The notes below the pieces were generated by a model. It was not told the DNA's origin, made no database searches, and saw only the letters and a program-made list of their open reading frames with translations. The position numbers were made by a program, and so were the translations under genes. Shown here one piece after another: positions 28,163 through 37,702 of a stretch of 64,000 bases of DNA (position 1 is its first letter; each line of letters starts with the position of its first letter). The DNA is from Leishmania donovani (Eukaryota > Euglenozoa > Kinetoplastea > Trypanosomatida > Trypanosomatidae): positions 26,264 through 90,263 of the forward strand of contig NC_018228.1 in assembly GCF_000227135.1 (NCBI RefSeq), given 5' to 3'.

Positions 28163-29379
28163 CCTTCGGCGCTCAACGCACGTGCACACACGCACACGCA
28201 CACGCACAGAAGCCGCGCCGTGAGGACTCACGGCTCTCGCTCTCTCGTCGGCCAAAACTCTGCCTCTCCCCCTGCTGAAGTCAGGGTATCTGCAACAGGC
28301 AACTGCTTGGGCTGGACCTGCTCTGTTACTGCTGCTTGTTATGCTTTCAAGTGACGACGCGAACTCAGCGGTGGGGCGTTCTCACGCGGCTCCGCGCTGC
28401 TGAGAAGGTCGCGAGCACCGAGACCGGCAGAGGAGCAATGGAAGGAGTGAAAGAATGGATAAAGCAGATGGGGCGCGGCGTAGAGGGAGGGCGCGCGGGA
28501 TAGAATGCCGCCGCCCCGCTCACACACACTCGCACACCACAGTGCGCGCCCCAGACTGGGATCGGCAGTGCGCCCATGCACAGGCGCGCGCGCGGGGGCG
28601 GGAGGAAAAAGGGTAGAGGGAGGGGGCTCGCAGTGCGAGACGGTGTCCTCGACCACCATCATCACCCAGCAGCAACCGACACTGACAGCAGCGGCACAAC
28701 CGACAGGCGGTCGAACGCTTCATCGCGCACGCGTCCCCCCTCTTCCTCCTCCTCCGTTTCGTGTCGCTGTCTTGAGCCCTGCGCTGTTTCTGCGGAGGTG
28801 CACACCCTCAACTCCGCCTTGCCCCTGTGTATACGCCGTCAACCGCGGCACAAGAACGGCAGCCGTGTGCCATTTTTTGTTGTTTGTGGATGTACATGTA
28901 CATGCATAGGTGTGGGTGTGTGTATACTCGCGTGCATGAGACGTTGTCATCGCCACGACATCCCATCCGCCACCTCACAGAAACCCACCACCGAGGTGCG
29001 TGCCCACCATCACCAGAGAGCGCGGCACCGGTGCGCACACACAAGCGTGGCAGACGAAAACCACATCCATCGTCTGGGAGTGGGCGAGAAGAGAAAGGGG
29101 GTGCGAGATACTGGACGCTCATGATCCAACACCTCCACACCACCTTCGCCGGCACACAAACACCAGCAACATCAACACCACAACTCCCCTTCGGCATGTC
29201 GCCCACCAGCCACAGCCACTCCACAAGCTCGTTCAGCACAGCCGTCAGCGCAGGCACCTCGCCCACAAGCGGCAGGCAGCCGTCGGGCACAAGCGCAGCC
29301 CAGGGAGAAGCGCCCCTCTTGGGGGCGTCCCAGATTGTTTGGTCTTCCGCGTGTCCGTTTTCGCTGCCGCACACTGCGA
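28163..29379. other. spacer upstream of the Cue2-like gene, possible retroelement remnant
   Basis: No intact gene. On the minus strand, 28808-29379 stays open for about 190 codons with a segment (VLNELVEWLWLVGDMPK) that loosely recalls the thumb-proximal part of non-LTR reverse transcriptases. This is weak and is offered only as a candidate remnant. A (CA)n lies near 28187-28206. Confidence 0.3.
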
Positions 29380-29478
29380 NNNNNNNNNNNNNNNNNNNNN
29401 NNNNNNNNNNNNNNNNNNNNNNNNNNNNNNNNNNNNNNNNNNNNNNNNNNNNNNNNNNNNNNNNNNNNNNNNNNNNNN
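29380..29478. other. assembly gap (99 N)
   Basis: A run of N immediately before the C-run that opens repeat family A copy 2. Confidence 1.
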
Positions 29479-29480
29479 GG

Positions 29481-30075
29481 CCGCTCTGCCCCCCCCCCCC
29501 CGCCGCCGAGTGCTGTAGGCACCCCACCCCACTCTCATCGCCTGGTGCGAAGCAGCGCAAGACACACGCGCGCTGCAGCAGTGCGCCGGCTCGGTCATCG
29601 CAGCACGGCTCCTGCCTCAAACGCGACGACACCCACATACACACACATCGCCCCACAGCCGCCCCTCCATCATGCCGGTCGCCACTCCCCCCACCTCCTC
29701 CCTGGGTGCGTCTCCCCGTCGCGGTGACACTCAGGCCCCCGCACCCCTCGCCGTGGACCAGTGTGAGGGGCCGGCTGCGACACGCTCGAGCCGCGCTGAC
29801 ACGCTCCGCCCATCGCATGGACCGTGCAAGCCTGTGCTCACTGTCGCGGGTGGCTCGGACGCAGCGCCATGCACGACATGGCCGCCGGCATCCGTGGCGC
29901 TACGTCGCGCCGACCTCGCCCAACGCCGTAAGGGCCCAGCCCTGTCAGCACCAGAAGTGGTTCGGCGTTGGCAGGGATAGAGGGTGAGGGGGCTGCCGGG
30001 CTTCCGTACACAGAGAGAGCGGGGGTGGAGGGGGGGGCGCTGGACCCTGGGATGCCACGCATGGAGGTGCGTGCC
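29481..30075. repeat. dispersed repeat family A, copy 2 (most complete)
   Basis: The only copy seen without internal gap. Its first 168 bases match 9492-9658. Bases about 29630-30065 match the reverse complement of 50948-51379 with few differences. Its last 22 bases match 10061-10082. It starts in a C-run and contains an internal CA-rich patch (29634-29648). No protein is convincingly encoded. Size and spacer position resemble Leishmania SIDER elements, though this is not proven. Confidence 0.8.
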
Positions 30076-30182
30076 TTCCGTCATCGCGGGTCGGAACTGT
30101 CGCGTTGAGCATATAAAACGGCAGCGGCTCCGTGAACGAAATTTGAATGTAGTGGGGTGTCACGACGGAGCGAGCACGCACA

Positions 30183-30401
30183 TCAGCAGCTGAAGTCCGT
30201 GCTCAGAGCCTGCGGGCAGTAGACGTGAACGCGCAGGACATCCATGCAGTCGGCGCGTCCGAGGCAGTCCTTACAGTCATGGCACGTGCTCGTGTGCGAC
30301 AGATCGACGGCGATCACCATACGCTCACCAAGTGCCTCGGTTCCCGCACCTGCATCGATGCAGTGGACGCCGCGCTGGACATAGGAGCCGTGCCATGCGG
30401 C
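30183..30401 (-). pseudogene. Cys-rich coding remnant next to repeat A
   Basis: A 72-codon open segment without ATG at its head, bounded upstream by two adjacent stops. It reads like protein rather than spacer: SYVQRGVHCIDAGAGTEALG, then MVIAVDLSHTST and a Cys cluster CHDCKDCLGRADC before a terminal TGA. The cluster resembles a metal-binding knuckle. Lying directly beside repeat A, it may be another retroelement fragment. I cannot name the parent gene. Confidence 0.35.
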
Positions 30402-31869
30402 TCATCAACCGATTTCCTTGAGCTGAGAGAAGCCTATGGAAATCCGCTGTGCAAGGGCCAGTACGTGTATCCAGAGCGCTTGCGTTGGCCGTGGCGGACG
30501 AGCCGTGGAGTGTGATGTCGTCCGCCACGTCCTAGCGCGCGTGCGCGTCACTGGAACGGTGCGAAGCCCCGCTCGCGGAATGTGCGGCGTGCAAAACGGC
30601 CGGTCAAGCATTGTGGGCCCGACCGTCATCCATGGCCGCAGCAGCACCAGTGGTGTTTTGTGAGGCGTGCCCGGGCGTGGATGCGGGACGGACGGCGGGA
30701 TTCCGGCACGCAAGGCGTTGGAAGAGGGAGGTGGAGTGTGGAAGGCGAGGAAGGGGCGGCGGGCGCGAAGCAAGCGAACGGTAATAGAAAGCGCGCACGC
30801 CCTCGCTAGTTCGCCGAGGGACGCAAAGGAGGGGGCGGGTGGGTGGTGGATACGGATCAGCCCGGGTGAAGCGCGGAGATGAGGCTGCCCACCACCACCA
30901 CTTCCTTGCTCACGTGCGCTGAGAGTTAGAGAGAGACACACACAAGAGCGAAAAGCTGCACCGTCGTGTACGCTGTGGCGTACGTGAGTCGCTTCTCCTA
31001 TCGCCGCGTACGCACCGCACCCCGCACCCTTTTCCGTCCTCGGCGCGCATTTCTGTGCGTGCGTGCACAATCGAGAGTGTGGTGGAGAAGAAGTGGGTGG
31101 CGATGCGGCGCTGGCCGTGTGTGTGTGTGTGTGTCCCTGTGCGTCCTTTCCTTCCCAGCTGCCTTCCATGAGTTGTGCGCCTTCTTGAGGTGCAGAGAAC
31201 TCAGAGACGCAGTGAGACAAAGACCCCTCGGACTAGCAGAGCGAGAGCGAGAGAGAGGGGGAGCACGACGCCCGAGGCGGAAGGAAGCGTCGCCGTTGTC
31301 GCTGTCGGCGGACAGACAGGCACAGACAGTGAGATGATGTCCGTGGTAGGGAGGGAGGAGGTGGGGCACCGCGGTGTTGCAAGTTGAGGTGTGTCTAGTA
31401 GTACATCGGGGCATCAACGGAAACAAATCAAAGAAGACGTTGAGAACGAGAGAAGAGAGCCCGTGAGGGGGCGCAGGAGGGGCCGGTGGCGAGCCGCACG
31501 CGGTTCGGATGGAGGCAGCACACACAGGACAAGAGAAGAAACTTACCGACGCGGTGACAAGCGCCTGCCATCACGCACATGCAAGGCAGCGACGACCCAC
31601 GGTTCCGCACACACACAAACATATATAAGCGTTCGCCTACTGCCCTCCCTATCTCTCGCCCACTCTACCCACCCATCTCCACCCCGCACACCTGTGCGTG
31701 CAAGCGAGCGCCGCCACGGGCTCTCCACCCCTTGTGGGAGGTGCTGCCGCTTCCATACTGATCGCTGTTGTGCCGTCCCACGCCCGCCTGCCATTCGTTC
31801 GGCCTTGAGCAGGCCCGACTCTCTCTCGGATCGGCACCCAGGCCCTTAACCCTCCTCACCCTCTTCTCC
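30402..31869. other. spacer downstream of the PPIL6-like gene
   Basis: No gene is supported. It has a (GT)n near 31119-31133 and GA-rich stretches that would be minus-strand pyrimidine tracts. Confidence 0.5.
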
Positions 31870-32874
31870 TTACACACTCGTGTCAAGCACTTCACAGTCG
31901 GTGATGACAATGGACGCTTTCGGGGCCTGGTTGTGACGCACCTCGACCGCGTGGATCGCATCCACCACGTGCATGCCGTCCATGACTCGACCAAAGGCAA
32001 CGTACTTGCCGTTCATCCAGGACATGGGTCGAAGCGTGATGTAGAAGGCAGAGCTGTTCGTGTGCGGGCCGTCGTTGCACATGCCTAGAATGCCAGCCGC
32101 ATCGTGGGGGACGGCGTACGTCTCATCGGGGAAGCAGCGGCCGTAGCACGAGTACCCGCCATTGCCGGAGTGCGCACCGGTCACATCGCCCCCCATCACC
32201 CACGCATCCTTTAAGGTGCGGAAGAAGGTAGTCCCCTTGTAGCCGATGTGCTGCGACGGCGGCGGATCGAATACGCTGCTGTGCGCAACGGTGTTGCCTG
32301 TGGCAACCGTGGTGCCGCGGCACAGCTCGCAGAAGTTCTTGCACGTCAGCGGAGCCACAGTCGCGTACAGCTCAAACCAAACCCTCCCCACCGCCACGCC
32401 GTCCACTGACACGTCCATCCAGCAGTACTGTCGGCCACGCGATGCAAGGAAGGCACGCCACGCGCTCTTGCCTTGCGCGGTGTAGTAGTCCTCCGTGGCG
32501 TCGGGCTTATAGTCCGTGTGAGTAGCGATGTTGTGCAAGAAGGTCTCTGCAGTAAGAAGGCGCTGTGGCTCGCTATCGCTGCCGTGCTGCTCCACCAGTA
32601 CCGAGGCCGGTTCGGCAGCAGCCGCGGACGCCGTGGTAGCTGGCCCACCGCTCTCACAGAACGAGGTGTCTGTCGGCTGCTGCTGGGACGGCAGCTGCCC
32701 CGCCGACGCCCACGCAGCCCGCCGCTCGGCAAAGTCTCGTGGAAGCTCTAGTTTCACTACGACGGCATAGGATTCCGGGTACTTGTCGTTCACGTGCGCC
32801 GCCGCCTCTGCACAACGCTGGAAGTCCGCCGCCGTGACCAGTCCGTAGACGGTGAACGAGGTGACGCCCTTCAT
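31870..32874 (-). CDS. PPIL6-like cyclophilin (flagellar type)
   Basis: A 334-residue protein starting MKGVTSFTVYGLVTAADFQR, a short N-terminal module like that of human PPIL6 (a V-x-GL, then FQ-x-A pattern). A low-complexity linker follows, then a cyclophilin domain (about 155-330: WMDVSVDGVAVGRVWFELYA, CKNFCELCRG, GMCNDGPHTNSSAFYITL). PPIL6 occurs in ciliated organisms and is linked to cilia or flagella. The catalytic Arg is kept (TTFFRTL). However, the Gln of the usual GSQFFIT is Ala (SSAFYIT) and the FIQGGD motif reads VMGGD after Trp, so isomerase activity may be weak or absent. The frame extends upstream to 33000 but the ordered protein begins at this Met. Confidence 0.85.
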   Translation of the reverse strand: MKGVTSFTVYGLVTAADFQRCAEAAAHVNDKYPESYAVVVKLELPRDFAERRAAWASAGQLPSQQQPTDTSFCESGGPATTASAAAAEPASVLVEQHGSDSEPQRLLTAETFLHNIATHTDYKPDATEDYYTAQGKSAWRAFLASRGRQYCWMDVSVDGVAVGRVWFELYATVAPLTCKNFCELCRGTTVATGNTVAHSSVFDPPPSQHIGYKGTTFFRTLKDAWVMGGDVTGAHSGNGGYSCYGRCFPDETYAVPHDAAGILGMCNDGPHTNSSAFYITLRPMSWMNGKYVAFGRVMDGMHVVDAIHAVEVRHNQAPKASIVITDCEVLDTSV

Positions 32875-33369
32875 GGTGGTTCGTGACGATGATAGCTGCC
32901 CAGACACACACGAGAGCACGCAGAAAGAGGCGCTGGGGCGGCTGTGATGGCCGTGAAAGCGAGAGAAGGCTTGCGGAGTGGGCACGAGTGTGTCAACCAC
33001 TGGCGTGAAGACTGGTACCCGTTCCTTTGCCAGTGCGCGCGCGAGAGAGAGAGCGAGAGGGAGAGAAGAGGGTCAAGGTGTGGAGGAGCGAGGGAGGGAC
33101 CGCGCCACCAACGACACACACGCATGGACCGGCAATCCAAAATACGGAGAGGCGTGTGTAACCGTGCCGCGAAACACCGAGCCGCACGACGCCGAAGAGG
33201 TCTGGACGGAAGGGCCGCACCCCAACTTGGCTTCGCCTCCACCCCCTGTTTAGGCGCTACTGTGGCGCTGGAGACGCTGAGGAAGCTCTGTGGGGCCAGA
33301 CGGCAGACTTCGTCCCAGCTGCTGGCCGTCTTCCCAGCGAGGAGACGGCGATGATTCATCAAAGGTGTG
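32875..33369. other. spacer upstream of the PPIL6-like gene
   Basis: It contains a GA-rich tract (33045-33075), which is a minus-strand pyrimidine tract suitable for the cyclophilin splice acceptor. Nothing else is seen. Confidence 0.5.
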
Positions 33370-33858
33370 ACGTAGCGGGAAAAAGGGTAGCAAGCCGGAC
33401 TGCGTCGTCGGCCGTGCTGGACGCAGCGGGAGGAGAGCCCCTTCGGCCCGTCATGCCGTGTTGAGGAGCGTCCGTTCGCGATGAGGCCCCCCCTCCCCTC
33501 AGTTGGCGAGGCAGACGGATCCAACGGCGCGCATATTTGTGTGTGTGTGTGTGTGTGTGTGCGGAAGGGNNNNNNNNNNNNNNNNNNNNNNNNNNNNNNN
33601 NNNNNNNNNNNNNNNNNNNNNNNNNNNNNNNNNNNNNNNNNNNNNNNNNNNNNNNNNNNNNNNNNNNNACGTAGCGGGAAAAAGGGTAGCAAGCCGGACT
33701 GCGTCGTCGGCCGTGCTGGACGCAGCGGAAGGAGAGCCCCTTCGGCCCGTCATGCCGTGTTGAGGAGCGTCCGTTCGCGATGAGGCCCCCCCTCCCCTCA
33801 GTTGGCGAGGCAGACGGATCCAACGGCGCGCATATTTATGTGTGTGTGTGCGGAAGGG
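33370..33858. repeat. direct duplication flanking an assembly gap
   Basis: 33370-33569 and 33669-33858 are near-identical direct copies, both ending in a (GT)n then GCGGAAGGG. They differ by a G/A at the GCGG(G/A)AGG site and by the length of the GT run. A 99-N gap separates them. This is either a true tandem repeat or redundant contig ends. Confidence 0.9.
33570..33668. other. assembly gap (99 N)
   Basis: A run of N between two near-identical sequences. Confidence 1.
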
Positions 33859-33872
33859 ACTTTTGCGGCAAG

Positions 33873-34851
33873 NNNNNNNNNNNNNNNNNNNNNNNNNNNN
33901 NNNNNNNNNNNNNNNNNNNNNNNNNNNNNNNNNNNNNNNNNNNNNNNNNNNNNNNNNNNNNNNNNNNNNNNNNNNNNNNNNNNNNNNNNNNNNNNNNNNN
34001 NNNNNNNNNNNNNNNNNNNNNNNNNNNNNNNNNNNNNNNNNNNNNNNNNNNNNNNNNNNNNNNNNNNNNNNNNNNNNNNNNNNNNNNNNNNNNNNNNNNN
34101 NNNNNNNNNNNNNNNNNNNNNNNNNNNNNNNNNNNNNNNNNNNNNNNNNNNNNNNNNNNNNNNNNNNNNNNNNNNNNNNNNNNNNNNNNNNNNNNNNNNN
34201 NNNNNNNNNNNNNNNNNNNNNNNNNNNNNNNNNNNNNNNNNNNNNNNNNNNNNNNNNNNNNNNNNNNNNNNNNNNNNNNNNNNNNNNNNNNNNNNNNNNN
34301 NNNNNNNNNNNNNNNNNNNNNNNNNNNNNNNNNNNNNNNNNNNNNNNNNNNNNNNNNNNNNNNNNNNNNNNNNNNNNNNNNNNNNNNNNNNNNNNNNNNN
34401 NNNNNNNNNNNNNNNNNNNNNNNNNNNNNNNNNNNNNNNNNNNNNNNNNNNNNNNNNNNNNNNNNNNNNNNNNNNNNNNNNNNNNNNNNNNNNNNNNNNN
34501 NNNNNNNNNNNNNNNNNNNNNNNNNNNNNNNNNNNNNNNNNNNNNNNNNNNNNNNNNNNNNNNNNNNNNNNNNNNNNNNNNNNNNNNNNNNNNNNNNNNN
34601 NNNNNNNNNNNNNNNNNNNNNNNNNNNNNNNNNNNNNNNNNNNNNNNNNNNNNNNNNNNNNNNNNNNNNNNNNNNNNNNNNNNNNNNNNNNNNNNNNNNN
34701 NNNNNNNNNNNNNNNNNNNNNNNNNNNNNNNNNNNNNNNNNNNNNNNNNNNNNNNNNNNNNNNNNNNNNNNNNNNNNNNNNNNNNNNNNNNNNNNNNNNN
34801 NNNNNNNNNNNNNNNNNNNNNNNNNNNNNNNNNNNNNNNNNNNNNNNNNNN
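33873..34851. other. assembly gap (979 N)
   Basis: The largest gap in the window. A gene or repeat could be hidden here. Confidence 1.
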
Positions 34852-34871
34852 AGCCCCTCCCTAGATCCCCC

Positions 34872-35070
34872 CCCGATGGACCCAGGGAGGATGGGGTACG
34901 GCCTGCCACCTGTGCAGTCTTCGGGNNNNNNNNNNNNNNNNNNNNNNNNNNNNNNNNNNNNNNNNNNNNNNNNNNNNNNNNNNNNNNNNNNNNNNNNNNN
35001 NNNNNNNNNNNNNNNNNNNNNNNNACCCAGGGAGGATGGGGTACGGCCTGCCACGTGTGCAGTCTTCGGG
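34872..35070. repeat. second direct duplication flanking a gap
   Basis: About 46 bases before the gap (ACCCAGGGAGGATGGGGTAC onward, to CAGTCTTCGGG) recur directly after it at 35025-35070 with one base change. Confidence 0.85.
34926..35024. other. assembly gap (99 N)
   Basis: A run of N between two copies of the same short sequence. Confidence 1.
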
Positions 35071-36530
35071 TGATCTATGCAAACATGAGAGAGAGGGTAT
35101 GCCGGCTGTGCTGCGCCAGCCCGTGCGTGGGGGCTGTCGTTCGGGTCCAACTAGACGAACTCGCCTCCGGTCGCGGCCCCGTCTGGACGAGGAACGTCAT
35201 CGCCGAAGAGTGGATGCTGGAGCCGCTCCCTGAGGAAGGTGCTTGCGAGGGGAACAGAGGGTAGAGAGGGGCGGGGTGCAGTAGTGGTGCGCGAAGAAGG
35301 TCTCCTGTCCTTCCATGAGACGGCGGGCAGCTGCTCACGGACTGGCTGTGGAAGGCACAGGAGGTCGTAACGGCAGAGTGCGATGGGTGGACGGCTGCAT
35401 CCACTGCCCAAGGCGAGACTTACTTCCCCGCCGCATATGCATGCACGTGACAGTGAGCTCGGCAGCTACGCAAAGAGCTGGAAACACAGCACGGAGGAGA
35501 TCCAGCAGAGGGAGGGAGGCGGGGGACGCAGCCACCAACCGAAGGGGACGCCACACAACTACATTGAAACAGAAGAAGAGCGGCCTCTTACGAGCCGCGA
35601 AACACGTATGCGCTGGCGCGTGCTTGTGCGCAGGGGTGCGAGCCGCCGCCGCCGTTGTCGTGGTCGTTGTCGTCGGTTTCGTTGTCGATGCTGCTGCTGC
35701 TATCCTTTTAGCATGGCTGCCTGTGCCGCCGTCCTCCTCCCCAAGATGTTGGGCGTGTCTGCTCTGTGTCTGCGTGTCTACCGGCGTCAGAGGGAAAGAG
35801 AAGGGGAGGGGCGAGAGAAGAATGAAAAGAGTCAGGCGAGCAAGGGGCGAGCGAGTGCAGTCGTGAGGAGATGCTGCGCTGGCCCGCGTCTTCGCCTCTA
35901 CACCCTCCCTCCCCCCTTTCAGTCTCCAGCTCAGCTCCTCGATGCACAACGACAGCAGGACCTTCAGAGAAAGACGGAAGAGAGTGGGCTGCGGTGATGG
36001 AACGACGCAGCCGTCTGCAGACATGCAATGCACGAAGGTACGAGCGCAGCGAATCTAACAACATGAGCGCTATCCATCATGTGCCGTGTGCCGTGTCCGA
36101 GTGTATGCCTGCTTCAGCTGCGTTCTTCTGTCGCGTGCAACGAGCACGGCCGCACGGTGACTTGACTCCACGAGCGCGACGCTGCGACGGAGGCACGCGG
36201 GTCTCTACCCACCATCAGCCTAGCATGCACGGGTGAGTCCTGTATCGTCCCTGTGCGAGAAGCCGTAGCAGTGTAGGGAGAGAGAACACGCAGCGACGAC
36301 GAAGCAATGGCCACACCAACGCACGCGGGCATGCGCACCGACAGACCTGTATGGTCCAACGCCTCGGCACGGCGACTTTGGTGTTTGCTCTTTCCTTGGT
36401 TGGCGATCAACTCGTACGTGTGTGTGTGTGTACGACCATACCGCCCGCACGTCTATCCGCCCATGACGCAGCAGACGCCAACCTCACCCCGCTCGGCAGG
36501 CCAAAGGCACCCAAAACGAAGAAGAGTGTG
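35071..36530. other. spacer downstream of the 36531-36947 gene
   Basis: No gene is supported. Open frames here are Arg/Ala/Thr-rich low complexity. Confidence 0.5.
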
Positions 36531-36947
36531 TTATGCGTGATTGCCATTCTCGGAGAAGTTGCGAAGCCGCTGCTTCAGCAGGGAGTAGCGGGCCTTGCCC
36601 TCGGGGCCGCCGTTGCAGTACACGCTGAGCCCGCTCCCTAGCAGCGCTGGCGCGCCGCCAGACACTACCGTGAGCGACAGGACTGCGGACGCGAGCCAGT
36701 AGTGGGTGCGCAGGAGTTCCTCGATGTCGTCTGTGAGGGTGTGATCCACTGGAGGGGCTTGAAAGCTCCACTTCAAGCTGCCCCACAGCCCCGAGAAGCT
36801 GCCGCTGCTGCTGGACGTGGTGATAGTGGCGGCATGGGCACCGGTCTTCTCGCCAGTGAAGGCGTCGTAGAGGATGGGGTAGGTGTACTGGGTGATGCTC
36901 AGGCCACCCACAAACTGAAAGAGAATCTGAGGCGCCGTGCGGTACAT
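36531..36947 (-). CDS. small conserved hypothetical protein with hydrophobic segments
   Basis: A 138-residue protein starting MYRTAPQILFQFVGGLSITQ. It has an N-terminal hydrophobic stretch (about 7-25), a Ser-rich linker, an acidic helix (TDDIEELLRTHYW) and a second hydrophobic stretch (about 95-115, LASAVLSLTVVSGGAPALL), ending basic and polar. Two membrane-associated segments are possible. The frame is open to 37178, but upstream it is Cys/Pro-rich and unlike the rest. I do not recognise the family. Hydrophobic patterning and absence of low complexity support a real gene. Confidence 0.6.
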   Translation of the reverse strand: MYRTAPQILFQFVGGLSITQYTYPILYDAFTGEKTGAHAATITTSSSSGSFSGLWGSLKWSFQAPPVDHTLTDDIEELLRTHYWLASAVLSLTVVSGGAPALLGSGLSVYCNGGPEGKARYSLLKQRLRNFSENGNHA

Positions 36948-37702
36948 CAGCGCCGGGAGAGGAGAACGCGGTTCCTCTGCGAGTGCCCTCGGCGCGTCTT
37001 CCAGTGAAGCGATGCGAGGCGTGAGTGCACACCAACACGTATGGAAGGGCTGGCAAGCTGTTTCTATGTGAGGGGAGAGGGGCGTGAGTGTCGATGCGCA
37101 GCAGCACCAAGACAGGAAAGAGGATAAGCAAGCGCATCGGCACTTCACGGGTGCAGCGCAGGTGCAGGCGGCGAACATTTCCAGTAGGGCAGAAGACGGA
37201 CGGACGGACGGACGGACGGGGCCACATGGAGACCCGCAACCGCGTCCACGACCACGCGCAGAGGACGATCGCAGGATACCATGGAAACGAGCACACTAGG
37301 CAGCAGAGAAGGTGCGAAGCGGCGTTGCTTGCGTGCCCATGTGCGTGCGTGGCTCATGTCGGCTCTTCTTTTCCGTTGGGGGCATACAAAACGTGTGAGT
37401 AGCGAAGTGAGCGTTCGACGACGCACTCGTGCGAGTACGCGAAAACACAAGGTGGGGGAAGCCGTCTAGAAGGTCGTTCTTATGCACGCACGCACACATG
37501 CACGCACCCGCCACCCACAACCACCTGCCGTGCACGCACAGGGGCGTAGAGGAGGGTGCGAGCATCGAGTGCGGTGAGGAAACCGAAAAGAAGAACGGGA
37601 GAGAAAAGGAAGCATGGGCAGCGCTGCACACAAAAGGGTCGACGGAGGCGAGACAGGGTGACAGAGGGGGAGGGGCGCCGGGAGCAAACCCATCCACACT
37701 TC
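36948..37702. other. spacer with (GGAC)n
   Basis: It contains a six-unit GGAC-type tetranucleotide repeat at about 37197-37220. No gene is supported. Confidence 0.6.

Noticed and set aside
33798..35150. Very long frames across 33.8-35.2 kb
   Set aside because: They are open only because N runs are translated as unknown residues; real sequence in them is short and repeated.
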